Origin: an uncultured Oscillospiraceae bacterium
GTDB lineage: Bacteria > Bacillota_A > Clostridia > Oscillospirales > Oscillospiraceae
Length of the DNA stretch: 41,717 nt
NCBI GenBank assembly: GCA_900754605.1
Contig: CAAEDK010000001.1
Location: 1 to 41,717 of the forward strand
Direction: 5' to 3'
Made by a program: the position numbers and the translations under genes. The notes under the pieces are model-generated. The model ran no database searches and was not told the DNA's origin. It worked only from the letters and a program-made list of their open reading frames with translations. The stretch's first letter is position 1. Each line of letters opens with the position of its first letter. This document shows, in pieces, positions 16,281 to 24,033 of this stretch.

Positions 16281-16309
16281 TTGAATTTCGCTCCAACCTC
16301 CTGTATAAT
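16281..16309 (+). promoter_or_regulatory. Promoter of tRNA-Leu
   Basis: TTGAAT (16281-16286), a 17-base spacer and TATAAT (16304-16309), 17 bases ahead of the mature tRNA 5' end. Confidence 0.8.
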
Positions 16310-16325
16310 AAACCAGTATCCACCG

Positions 16326-16412
16326 GCCAGTGTGATGGAATTGGTAGACGTGACGGACTCAAAATCCGTTGGTGGCGACACCGTGTGGGTTCGAGTCCCA
16401 CCACTGGCACCA
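16326..16412 (+). tRNA. tRNA-Leu (anticodon CAA), CCA encoded
   Basis: A class II tRNA of 87 bases. The acceptor stem GCCAGTG pairs with CACTGGC, followed by discriminator A and encoded CCA. The anticodon stem ACGGA/TCCGT carries loop CTCAAAA, giving anticodon CAA for UUG codons. The long variable arm (TGGTGGCGACACCGT) and the GGTTCGAGTCC T-arm are normal. The 3' end is a typical integration site and a broken integrase gene lies right behind it. Confidence 0.95.
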
Positions 16413-16416
16413 GTTG

Positions 16417-16465
16417 AAAATACTCAGGTTTTTCATGAATTGAAAACCTGAGTATTTTCTTTTTG
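16417..16465 (+). terminator. Terminator of tRNA-Leu
   Basis: A perfect 16-bp stem (AAAATACTCAGGTTTT with its complement), a 10-base loop, then CTTTTT. It starts 5 bases after the tRNA CCA. Confidence 0.92.
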
Positions 16466-17083
16466 AAGCCCGGTTCTCTCCCCGAGTTCTCTCCTCCGGC
16501 TTGAATCGCGGCTGAGATGCCAGGGGTGATGCTGACTGTCTGGTTCATTTTCGTTGCAGGCTGTTTCTTGGAATCCGTGTCCAGGTGCGCGTAGATATTG
16601 GCGGTTGTAGCGTAGCTGCTGAGTCCCAGCCAATCCTGAATATCCTTCACCGCGACTCCGTTTTTTAGAAGCAGGGATGCGCACGTATATCTGGAATCGT
16701 GGAAACGAATCGGACGAAGGCCGTGCTGCTTCAGGACCCGCTTGAAATGGTGGACACAAAATTAGGCTTATATGGGATACCCAGCTCGTTGACATAGATG
16801 TACTCCGACTCCGTGTAGCAGTTTCCGCAGAACTCTTTACAAGTGGCTTTCCGTTCCTGCATCCGCAGCAGAAGTTCCCGGTACTGGGGAACCGGCGGCA
16901 TCGTTCTGCAGCTGGATTTGTTTTTCATCCGGTTCTTGCCATCGGAACGATACTGGACCACAGTATGATCGACCGTGAGAGTATTTCCCTCAAAGTCGAT
17001 TGCGCTCCACCGCAGTCCCATAACCCCACTTCTACGCAGGCCGTAGAACGCAGCCATCAGGACCGGAAATTCTACCGGATCTC
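16430..17083 (-). pseudogene. Broken tyrosine recombinase/integrase at tRNA-Leu
   Basis: Only the C-terminal catalytic half remains. One frame carries GLRRSGVMGLRW (box I Arg) and runs to a stop near 16733; a one-base frameshift around 16745-16755 moves to the frame with RFHDSRYTCASLL (His-x-x-Arg), DIQDWLGLSSYATTANIYAH (nucleophile Tyr). The usual His of the LGHS motif is Leu. The N-terminal DNA-binding part is missing: a stop lies just upstream of 17083. The second frame reads on, without a stop, across the antisense strand of the tRNA, a pattern seen when integrases lie at the attachment site in a tRNA 3' end. It is a scar of an integrative element and cannot encode a working enzyme. Confidence 0.85.
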
Positions 17084-17285
17084 CTCATAAAATGTCCATC
17101 AAAAATGACCAAATAAATAAAATGGTTGTCTTAATGCATGTGTATTCGCTCCATACGGAGCCGGCCTGTAAAAGTAAGTATGCGCTCGTGTTACATTTTT
17201 GTTTCTCCCAAAAGGGAAAACCGTTCACATCTTCAAATGGATCATTTGATAGAAAAGTCACACGGGTGTGGAGGAATTCGTATGC

Positions 17286-17669
17286 CTAAGATATTTTCAG
17301 ATTGAGCATTTTCCCTTTTCTCAAAAAGAGCAGGCCCATAACCCCCATGTAGCCCTCCTTGAGCACCATGAGACCAAACAGGACCCACATCTGGGGATAG
17401 CGGAAGGCCAGACAAAGAGCCAATGCACCGTGTGTCAGTTTGTCCGCGATCGGGTCAAGCGCCTTGCCCAAATTTGTGATCATGTTGAACTTTCTTGCGA
17501 TCATCCCATCAAACAGATCCGTGAGACTGGAGAGGAGGACAACACCTGCGGCCCAATGGTACGCTTCTTTTGCCAGATAGAGGTAACAGAATACCGGAAT
17601 GAGGAGGAGCCGAAAATATCCCATCAGGTTCGGAATAGAGAATCTCTCTTTTGTGTTGAATGGCTTCAT
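17286..17669 (-). CDS. CDP-alcohol phosphatidyltransferase, C-terminally truncated (PgsA-like)
   Basis: The family signature is intact: D-x2-D-G-x2-A-R-x8-G-x3-D-x3-D is read in SLTDLFDGMIARKF and GKALDPIADK. The protein has hydrophobic membrane segments and would make phosphatidylglycerol-phosphate-type lipids from CDP-diacylglycerol. The ATG at 17669 lies behind GGGAG; an in-frame start 11 codons upstream has no support. It ends after only 127 residues with an abrupt LNLKIS, whereas relatives run to about 180-200 residues, so the last membrane helices are missing. The break is beside the integrase scar, suggesting loss by recombination. Probably a non-functional remnant, though the catalytic part is present. 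Confidence 0.75.
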   Translation of the reverse strand: MKPFNTKERFSIPNLMGYFRLLLIPVFCYLYLAKEAYHWAAGVVLLSSLTDLFDGMIARKFNMITNLGKALDPIADKLTHGALALCLAFRYPQMWVLFGLMVLKEGYMGVMGLLFLRKGKMLNLKIS

Positions 17670-17703
17670 TGAGGTTCTTCTCCCTCTCCTATATGCAGAC
17701 AAG

Positions 17704-17967
17704 TCATGCGGAAGCAGAAGACTGGAAAAATTGCGACAACGCGTTTACAGCTTCGGCTTCGTCAGGGCCGTCTGCAGCGACCTGTACCTGCTGTCCCTGA
17801 CGAAAGCCGAAGGAGATGACCCCGAGAAGACTTTTCGCATTGATGCTTCGCTCACCGGCGATTATGCGGATGGTGCTCTGAAAGACATTGGCATGGCTTA
17901 CAAACAGTGCGGCTGTATGTGTGGTGAAATCTTCCTCCAACTGCAATGAAAGGGTCCGCGTTGTCAT
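17704..17967 (-). CDS. HPr-family protein lacking His15 but keeping Ser46 (Crh-like)
   Basis: An 87-residue cytosolic HPr fold. The regulatory site is conserved at exactly the HPr number: Asn43-Ala-Lys-Ser46 followed by LLGVISFG. The phosphotransfer site is not: position 15 is Thr and position 17 His, where HPr has His15 and Arg17. It therefore should not carry PTS phosphate at residue 15 but could be phosphorylated on Ser46 by HPr kinase and bind CcpA, as Crh of Bacillus does (Crh has Gln15). GGGAGG precedes the ATG. It lies between the MATE exporter gene (70-base gap) and the truncated phosphatidyltransferase (34-base gap) on the same strand, probably one transcript. A regulatory role is inferred. 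Confidence 0.82.
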   Translation of the reverse strand: MTTRTLSLQLEEDFTTHTAALFVSHANVFQSTIRIIAGERSINAKSLLGVISFGFRQGQQVQVAADGPDEAEAVNALSQFFQSSASA

Positions 17968-18037
17968 GGTAATCGTCCTCCCAATGATAGATTTTCATTT
18001 ATAAATGCTCGATCCAGGGGCTTCGGAACATGTGCGC

Positions 18038-19441
18038 TTATGATGCGCGATATTTGCGCTCTCCTTTGCACAGCCAACCCTTTCTTCTCCAACTTCGAAA
18101 TTCCCAGCGGGCCAGCAGCAGGCAGAGCAGGAACGCAAGAGCATCGGCTATCGGTGCGGCCAGAAGTGCGCCGTCCAGCCCGAAGGAGCGGGATAGCAGA
18201 AGCGCCAGAGGGATCAGGAAGCAGCCCTGCCGGGCCAGAGGAATCAGCAGGGACTTACCAGGCCGGCCGATCCCCTGGAAGAAGGAGGCTGAGGTCATGT
18301 GAAGGCCATACAGGAAAAAGGCCAGCATATAGAGCCGGAAGCAGTGCTGTGCGCAATCCAGATAGAGCGCATTGTCCGATACAAAGCAGCTTGCGATCTG
18401 CCGCGGGAACACCATGAAAATGAGAAACCACACCACTGAAATGCCTACTGCAATAAGAGAAGCTATATGGAATGTCTTTTGGACCCGCGCATAGTGGTTG
18501 GCGCCGAAATTATAGCCGTTGATGGGCTGGATGGCAGAGGACACCCCGACGAACATGGAGTGAGCGATCTGGTAGACCTTCATCATCATGCCGTAGACGG
18601 ATAAGGCAATGTCACTGCCATAGACTGTGGCGGCTCCATAGGCCCGCATCAGATTGTTCAGGGTAATCTGCACCAGAGCGGAGAGCATCTGCGTAAGCAA
18701 GCTGGGGAAGCCCAGTGCCAGAATACGACAGGTCAGCTTCCGTGTAGGGCGCAGGTCCTCCCGCCGGATATGAACGGTTTTGAGGCGGCGCAGGTAGAGC
18801 AGGGCCAGGCATCCAGCAGCCACCTGCCCGATCACCGTGGCGATCCCGGCGCCCACAACGCCCATCTTCAGCGGAAAGATAAAGATAGGGTCCAGGATCA
18901 GGTTGATGACCGCCCCTGTCATCATGCACTTCATCATGTACTGCGGGGAGCCGTCCGCCCGGATAATGGCGGTGAAGGCGGGACAAAGGAGCTGGAACGG
19001 GATCCCCCATGCGATGGCGCGCATATAGGACAGAGACTCTGCATAGGCAGTCGGCGTCGCGCCGAAAAGGACTACGATCTGCGGGGCGAAGATGCCGCAG
19101 GCCAGAGCGGCCAGCAGACCGCTGGCCAAGATCAGGGTGAGGGCGTGACTGATGGTGCTGTCCGCCTCCCGCTGCGCTTTCCGACCCAGGCACAGACTGA
19201 TATTGGCGGCACATCCGTCTCCCAGCATCAATGCCACAGCATTGACCAGAATGGTCAGCGGGAACGCGATATTAGTGGCTGCCATTCCTGTAATGCCCAC
19301 GCCCTGTCCGACAAAGATCTGATCCACGATGTTATAGAGGTAGTTGACCATCAGTGTCAGTGAGGTGGGAACGGCGTATCGAACGATCAGTTTGGGTATG
19401 GGATCCGTTTCCAATGGGTTTGGCTGCAGGTTTGGCTCCAT
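18038..19441 (-). CDS. MATE-family multidrug/cation antiporter
   Basis: A 467-residue inner-membrane protein with about 12 hydrophobic helices arranged as two similar halves. The family marks are the early NYLYNIVDQIFVGQGVG segment, the middle GAGIATVIGQ, and a second-half SAIQPINGYNFGA, which matches the NorM/DinF-type P-x-x-G-Y-N-x-G-A repeat. These proteins export drugs or metabolites using Na+ or H+. The ATG at 19441 is chosen for AAGGAG 8 bases upstream; the frame stays open for another 130 codons but that stretch is Arg/Ser-rich and lacks a start site. It is the first gene of a minus-strand group with the HPr-like and phosphatidyltransferase genes. Substrate unknown. Confidence 0.9.
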   Translation of the reverse strand: MEPNLQPNPLETDPIPKLIVRYAVPTSLTLMVNYLYNIVDQIFVGQGVGITGMAATNIAFPLTILVNAVALMLGDGCAANISLCLGRKAQREADSTISHALTLILASGLLAALACGIFAPQIVVLFGATPTAYAESLSYMRAIAWGIPFQLLCPAFTAIIRADGSPQYMMKCMMTGAVINLILDPIFIFPLKMGVVGAGIATVIGQVAAGCLALLYLRRLKTVHIRREDLRPTRKLTCRILALGFPSLLTQMLSALVQITLNNLMRAYGAATVYGSDIALSVYGMMMKVYQIAHSMFVGVSSAIQPINGYNFGANHYARVQKTFHIASLIAVGISVVWFLIFMVFPRQIASCFVSDNALYLDCAQHCFRLYMLAFFLYGLHMTSASFFQGIGRPGKSLLIPLARQGCFLIPLALLLSRSFGLDGALLAAPIADALAFLLCLLLARWEFRSWRRKGWLCKGERKYRAS

Positions 19442-19890
19442 AGCAAGGCTCCTTCCGTATTCATACTGGACGCTTCCGAGGGAGAAGCCGCCGGAAATAA
19501 AAAATCCCGGCGCCATTTCCCTGACGCAGAGAGATGGCTGTACCGGGTGCTTAGAGTATACACTTTTGCTTGAGGAGGATGGGCATCCGGCACGGCACCA
19601 GAAAGCCTTCTTCTCCCCTCCAGACCGAACCTGTTGGCTCCGGAATTCCACCGGATTAGCTGATCGCTCGCGGACTGTTACCGCCAGTAGAGAAATATCT
19701 CGTTTCCGAAGAAAACTTACATACCTAAATGTATCATTAAATAAAAGAACCGTCAAGGAAAATGTCCTTCCCGCCGTATCAACTTCTGCGCTTTCTGATC
19801 GATATCCTGTGTCCCGTACAAGGCATTCCATTTTGGCTTTTCCTGTGGTAAAATATCAAAATCGACAAAATCACAGGAGGCAGGACAGGG
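19442..19890. other. Divergent intergenic region between MATE and patatin genes
   Basis: 449 bases without a convincing gene. It must hold the promoter of the MATE operon, but no clear pair of boxes stands out on the minus strand. For the patatin gene, TGGTAAAAT (TAAAAT at 19849-19854) is a probable extended -10 box with a weak -35. The open frame on the minus strand is treated as non-coding. Confidence 0.5.
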
Positions 19891-20748
19891 ATGAAAACGG
19901 GCTTGGTCTTGGAGGGCGGCGCCATGCGCGGAATGTTTACCGCAGGCGTTCTGGACTCCTGGATGGATGAACAGATATCCTTTGATGGAATCGTCGGTGT
20001 GTCGGCCGGTGCGCTGTTTGGGATCAATGCTCCCGCCGGTCAGAAGGGACGCGCCATACGGTATAATTTGAAGTATATCCGGGATAAGCGGTACATGGGG
20101 CTGCGCTCGCTGCTGACCACGGGCAATCTGATCAACGCCGACTTCGCCTTCTATGAGGTGTCCTCCAAGCTGGACGTATTTGATGAAGCGGCCTTTCAGA
20201 GATCGGGCGTTGACTTCTATGCCGCGGTCACCGATCTGCACACAGGCGCCCCGGAGTATATCCGGATCACAGAGCCGTTCCGTCAGATGGAGGTCCTGCG
20301 GGCCACCTCTGCCATGCCCTATGTCTCCCGGCCTGTGGAGTTGGATGGGAGGTTCTACCTGGATGGCGGGGTCAGCGACAGTATTCCAGTCCATTTCTGC
20401 AAGAGTCTGGGCTACGACAAGACCGTTCTCGTGCTCACACGTCCCTTGGAGTATCGGAAAGAGCGGCCCGCAGCATGGCTTCAGCGATTCAACCGCCTCT
20501 ATTACCATCGCTATCCGGCCTTTGTGGAGAGTCTGAACCGGCGGTGGGAAGTCTATAACCGGCAGGTGGAGGAGATCATAGGGATGGAGCAGCGCGGGGA
20601 GCTCTTCGTGGTTCGGCCCAATGGCCCACTCCCAATCAGGCGTGTGGAAAAGGACCCCGCCAAGCTGCAGGCTGTTTATGACCTCGGGGCAGAGGCCGGC
20701 AGGGCGTCTCTCAGCGGACTGAAAGAGTATTTGCTGACGCATGAATGA
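19891..20748 (+). CDS. Patatin-like phospholipase
   Basis: A 285-residue Ser-Asp dyad hydrolase without signal peptide, of the bacterial RssA/YjjU-like patatin type. The oxyanion loop is G9-G-A-M-R-G14, the nucleophile is Ser38 in GVSAG, and the partner is Asp158 in LDGGVSDSIP. All are intact and the length is normal. AGGAGG lies 10 bases ahead of the ATG. The gene stands alone, diverging from the MATE operon. Such enzymes hydrolyse acyl chains from membrane lipids or acyl esters; the natural substrate is not predictable. Confidence 0.9.
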   Translation: MKTGLVLEGGAMRGMFTAGVLDSWMDEQISFDGIVGVSAGALFGINAPAGQKGRAIRYNLKYIRDKRYMGLRSLLTTGNLINADFAFYEVSSKLDVFDEAAFQRSGVDFYAAVTDLHTGAPEYIRITEPFRQMEVLRATSAMPYVSRPVELDGRFYLDGGVSDSIPVHFCKSLGYDKTVLVLTRPLEYRKERPAAWLQRFNRLYYHRYPAFVESLNRRWEVYNRQVEEIIGMEQRGELFVVRPNGPLPIRRVEKDPAKLQAVYDLGAEAGRASLSGLKEYLLTHE

Positions 20749-20919
20749 TGGTAGATGATACAGGAAATTGCGTATCCAGCAGGCAGGGGCTTGTATGGAT
20801 GCGCAGTTTTTCTTTGTGCAGTATACAGCGTCCCTTGGTCCAGGTATCATGGTTGGCAAAACTGGCGGGATGGCATATATACTTTTTGAATAAAGAATTT
20901 CTGATACATATCGGACAAA

Positions 20920-20948
20920 TTGACATTTTTTTCAAGTAACATTATAAT
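20920..20948 (+). promoter_or_regulatory. Consensus sigma-A promoter of the SSS symporter
   Basis: TTGACA (20920-20925), exactly 17 bases, TATAAT (20943-20948): a perfect match to the consensus. It implies strong basal transcription, so control may act after initiation on the long leader that follows. Confidence 0.9.
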
Positions 20949-20998
20949 GTTCATATATTCACTGCCACAAGAGGACGTGGTTAGAAGGGGTGAAGAAT

Positions 20999-21061
20999 AT
21001 GGATCAGGATCTGCCCTTATGGGTAGAGGGCTGCGCCGAAACATATATAATGTGGGTGTGA
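20999..21061 (+). CDS. Possible 20-residue leader peptide of the symporter mRNA
   Basis: ATG at 20999 is preceded by AGAAGGGGTGAAG, a usable ribosome site, and the frame closes with TGA at 21061. The peptide is acidic at its start (MDQDLP) and contains Trp, Cys and Tyr residues, ending IMWV. It is not recognised from any family. It lies on the 200-base leader between the consensus promoter and the symporter start, and its codons cover the left arm of a 13-bp RNA stem, so translation would open that stem. Coding status is unproven; chance occurrence remains possible. Confidence 0.4.
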   Translation: MDQDLPLWVEGCAETYIMWV

Positions 21062-21120
21062 ATGGAAGCAGACAGCTGCTGAAGATCTTGCCGGACAAAG
21101 GTATGCAGGTGCGGCCCTCT
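21025..21120 (+). promoter_or_regulatory. Structured 5' leader of the SSS symporter gene
   Basis: AGAGGGCTGCGCC (21025-21037) pairs with GGTGCGGCCCTCT (21108-21120) over 13 bp, two of them G-T, enclosing 70 bases that contain a further hairpin AGCAG-ACAG-CTGCT (21067-21080). The symporter ribosome site starts 14 bases later. No T-run follows, so it is not an intrinsic terminator. Riboswitch or leader-peptide control is an inference. Confidence 0.45.
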
Positions 21121-21151
21121 GGAGCAAACAAAGAAAAGGAGGGCATTTTTG

Positions 21152-22597
21152 ATGGATCACAGCGTATTGACGATTTTGGATCTGGGAATCATTGCGGCAT
21201 ACCTTGTCATCATGGTCCTGGTGGGGGTCTATTCTGTCAGGCGGATCCAGAACACAAAGGATTATTATGTAGCGGGCCGGTCCTTTGGGCCGATGGTGCT
21301 GATGGCCACCGTCTGCGCGACGATCATCGGCGGCAGCGGTCTGATGGGCCGGGCAGGTGTGGCCTATACCGACGGCTTCAAGGCGGTCCTTACCGCAATT
21401 CCATACCTTCTGGGAATGTTCATTTTCTCCGGCATCGCCGGGAAGATCTCGGATATCGGGATGCAGTACGGGATCACCTCTATCCCGGAGCTGTTTGAAC
21501 GGCGGTTTGGCCGGGCAGCCAAGATCACCCTCTCTGTGCTGATCGCGTTCGCCATGATGGGGACGGTGGCCTCCCAGGTCACCGCCACGGCCACGATCAT
21601 CCGGATGCTGGGGGGAGAGTTCGGCCTCTCCTATGAGATGGGCGCGCTGATCGCAACAGTGGTCTTTATGGTCTACACAGCCACCTCCGGCCTGTTCGGC
21701 GTGGTATACACCGACGTGCTGCAGTTTTATATGTTGATCGTCTTCGTGTATATCCTGATCCCGGTGGCGGCCCTGTTCAACGTAGGCGGCTTTGCGAACT
21801 TTGCGGCCAACCTGGACCCGGCGCTGGTGGAGCCGCATATTGACGGCAGCATTTTGGGAGACATCATCACCTATCTGGTTTTCACCATGGCAGGTGCGGA
21901 AATGTGGCAGCGCGCATTTGCCGCCAAGAGCCGAAGGGCGGCAAAGCGCGGGATGTTCCTGGGTACGGCCGTATACGGCGTGACCATTGTGCTGGTCTAC
22001 TTCATGGGTGTTGTGGGCCGTCAGATCCTCGGCGGCGACATCCTGGCGCAGTATGGCTCGACGGACGCTGTCGTTCCGGCCCTGGCGATCCGGATCCTTC
22101 CCGCCGGTCTGACGGGACTTGCGTTGGCCGGTATGCTCTCGGTCATCATGTCCACGGCGGACAGCTATCTGCTGGTATCTGTGCAGACCTGCGTCCACGA
22201 CATCGGAAAGACCATCCGTCCCCAAATGCCGGAGCGGACCGAGATCTCCCTCTCCCGCATCTTCTCCATTGTCCTGCCCCTGGGCGCGCTGGTGATCGCG
22301 TTGTACATCCACAATGCATACAACATCCTCATGTTCGCCTGGAGCTTCTATGCCGCATCGGCTGGGATTCCCGCATTTGCAGCGCTGTTCTGGAAGAAGG
22401 CAACCAAGACCGGCGTCATGGCCGGGTTGCTGGGCGGGTTTGTTGTCTGCGTTGGCTGGAAGCTGGCAGGCCAGCCCTTCGGCCTTGGGGCGGCGGTGCC
22501 GGGCACGGTTGCCTGCGGTATCGCACTGGTCGTTGTGAGCCTTGCGACTTATAAGCGCGCACCGTCCGTATTCCTGAAAGCTGAAAAGCAGAGCTGA
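21152..22597 (+). CDS. Sodium:solute symporter (SSS family)
   Basis: A 481-residue membrane protein with about 13 hydrophobic helices in the SSS (LeuT-fold) pattern. Early YYVAGRSFGPMVL followed by GGSGLMGRAG is the family's helix 1-2 region, and GLALAGMLSVIMSTADSYLL is the classic helix 8-9 signature with Na+-binding Ser residues. It uses the Na+ gradient to take up an organic solute (proline, pantothenate, sugars, carboxylates or others); the substrate cannot be assigned. The ATG at 21152 has AAAGGAGGG 9 bases upstream; TTG at 21149 is in frame but unneeded. It is transcribed alone from the promoter at 20920-20948 through a structured leader and ends at a terminator. Confidence 0.9.
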   Translation: MDHSVLTILDLGIIAAYLVIMVLVGVYSVRRIQNTKDYYVAGRSFGPMVLMATVCATIIGGSGLMGRAGVAYTDGFKAVLTAIPYLLGMFIFSGIAGKISDIGMQYGITSIPELFERRFGRAAKITLSVLIAFAMMGTVASQVTATATIIRMLGGEFGLSYEMGALIATVVFMVYTATSGLFGVVYTDVLQFYMLIVFVYILIPVAALFNVGGFANFAANLDPALVEPHIDGSILGDIITYLVFTMAGAEMWQRAFAAKSRRAAKRGMFLGTAVYGVTIVLVYFMGVVGRQILGGDILAQYGSTDAVVPALAIRILPAGLTGLALAGMLSVIMSTADSYLLVSVQTCVHDIGKTIRPQMPERTEISLSRIFSIVLPLGALVIALYIHNAYNILMFAWSFYAASAGIPAFAALFWKKATKTGVMAGLLGGFVVCVGWKLAGQPFGLGAAVPGTVACGIALVVVSLATYKRAPSVFLKAEKQS

Positions 22598-22649
22598 TAG
22601 GGAGCTGCTGCATCCCCATATCGGAAAGCAATGGAGTGAACATTATAAG

Positions 22650-22692
22650 AGCCAGCCGGAAATTTTGAAGATCCCCGGCTGGCTTTGTTTTG
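22650..22692 (+). terminator. Terminator of the SSS symporter gene
   Basis: AGCCAGCCGG pairs with CCGGCTGGCT around a 15-base loop and is followed by TTGTTTT. Confidence 0.85.
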
Positions 22693-23082
22693 GCGTATTA
22701 CTGATAGATAAAAAGTCTCCGATCAGACAGCAGACCTCGCCACTGCTGTCTTTGCCCCAATGCCAATGGCACACACACCGCTTTTTCAGATCGCGTCACC
22801 AATGCGGCGGTCAGCGCTCCGTCCTCAGAGCTTCCGACAGCGTATGGCAGTTCTTCATCTTCTGCATCCCAAAATCCTGTCCTGCACGCATCAACTACAT
22901 GGCGGGACGGTGGACTGCGCTTGTGCGCCTGGCCATGGACCATCTTTGCAACAACAAAGGTTACTGGATTTCTGCTGCGGAACCGGACGATGGCAAAGGC
23001 TGAGAAGTGATCCTGATTTGTCCGGAGCACAGCTTCAGCAGACCGATATCCTGCCGTGTGACGCGACATATCCCATGCGGAT
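22693..23082. other. Gene-poor stretch, probable decayed DNA
   Basis: 390 bases with short frames on both strands, none with a start site or recognisable domain. It directly precedes the rhuM remnant and may be part of the same decayed element. Confidence 0.5.
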
Positions 23083-23690
23083 TTGTCAGCAGAGCGACAT
23101 CTGCCTTCTCGCCATTCCAAGCCATTCTCAGAAAGGAAACTAATATCGTTCAGAAAGGCGAATTGCAGGAAGAAGTCATTGCAAAAATACAACAAGCACG
23201 CCCTGCGGAGCGATGGGGAGAAAGACCAAAACAAGGGAGGCACGCTTTTACAACCCGTATCCGTCATTGCGGGCCGCCCACCGCGCGGGACTTCTATACA
23301 CCATGATATAAAACAGTTCTGCGGGCTTTTACGCCGTCACAGGGCACAGCCGGGCAGAGATCATTTGTGCCAGTGCGGACCGCAGCAAGACCAATGGACC
23401 TGATCGCCTGGAAACGCGTGCTGGATGGGCGTACGATGAGCGGGTATTCCAACTGCATTGAGTATCTGATCGAGCGCCAGAGCACCTTCGCCATGTGGAA
23501 ATTTACCGCCTGTGTCAGTGAGCTTCTGGTTTTCCGCCGATAGGATATTTTGGGATAAGGGCGCGCCCCCAGACAAGCGGCCGTCGTCAAGGCAGACAAG
23601 GAGCATGATGCGTTCAACAAGACCCGGAAAATGGTCTCCGACTCTAACAAGGAAGTGCTCAGAATACTGGAGTCAGGAGATGGAAAATAA
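23083..23690 (+). pseudogene. Decayed virulence RhuM-family gene
   Basis: Pieces of a RhuM-type protein appear in order but in different frames. NIVQKGELQEE lies near 23147. An eroded FYNPY segment lies near 23250. FYAVTGHSRAEIICASADRSK is near 23328, then MDLIAWKRVLDGRTM, then IEYLIERQSTFAMWKFTACV, and finally AAVVKADKEHDAFNKTRKMV through KEVLRILES and a TAA at 23690. RhuM proteins have a KGEL segment, the TGKTAAEII..ADASK..MGL core and a C-terminal LIERxxTF...FNKTQK tail in the same order. Several frameshifts and stops make it non-functional. RhuM genes are common cargo of mobile islands, which fits the surrounding scars. Confidence 0.7.
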
Positions 23691-23703
23691 CTTCATTATA
23701 TAA

Positions 23704-23732
23704 TTGGCTTTTTCGTGATCTTATGGTATGAT
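23704..23732 (+). promoter_or_regulatory. Promoter of the N-acyl-D-amino-acid deacylase operon
   Basis: TTGGCT (23704-23709), 17-base spacer, TATGAT (23727-23732) with TGG just before the -10 box. Confidence 0.7.
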
Positions 23733-23787
23733 ACCCTTACGCTGTCCAGAACATAATTTCTAGAATGAATCCCCCTCTGTAATGTGA

Positions 23788-24033
23788 GTGAATCACCGCA
23801 AAGTGGTACTGTTCGGCGCCGATGGGCGCTATCTTTTTGTCTGGGCGGATGTAGAAGCACGGATGAAGAAGAATTACAATATGCATTGTATGCCGATGGT
23901 TGTGCTGTTGAACCTCGGAGAGGATGCGCTGGTTGTCCGCCGCCAAGGATATGAAGGCGTGCCGCAAAATACGGGCCTGCCTGAATGGCTGACGGACGGA
24001 GAAAGGGGGCAAAGTGATGCGCACACTGATTAA
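23788..24033 (+). CDS. Small protein of unknown function overlapping the deacylase gene
   Basis: An 81-codon frame opening with GTG immediately after an in-frame stop and ending 17 bases inside the next gene. No ribosome site is seen, which lowers confidence. The product begins MNHRKVVLFGADGRYLFVWADVEARM and looks like a genuine alpha/beta fold piece rather than noise, with hydrophobic strands (VVLFGADG, MPMVVLLNL) and an ordinary composition. It is not recognised. It may be the surviving end of a longer gene cut off upstream, or a small partner of the deacylase. The ribosome site of the deacylase lies inside it, so if translated the two are coupled. Confidence 0.5.
   Translation: MNHRKVVLFGADGRYLFVWADVEARMKKNYNMHCMPMVVLLNLGEDALVVRRQGYEGVPQNTGLPEWLTDGERGQSDAHTD

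Noticed and set aside
16243..16451. Short plus-strand frame through tRNA-Leu
   Set aside because: It translates the tRNA itself and its flanks; not a gene.
19442..19831. N-terminal extension of the MATE protein by up to 130 residues
   Set aside because: The extension is Ser/Arg-rich and not membrane-like, and a clear AAGGAG site marks the ATG at 19441 where the MATE family start lies.
22698..23267. 189-codon minus-strand frame
   Set aside because: No ribosome site or motif, and it overlaps ordered fragments of the decayed rhuM gene on the other strand.
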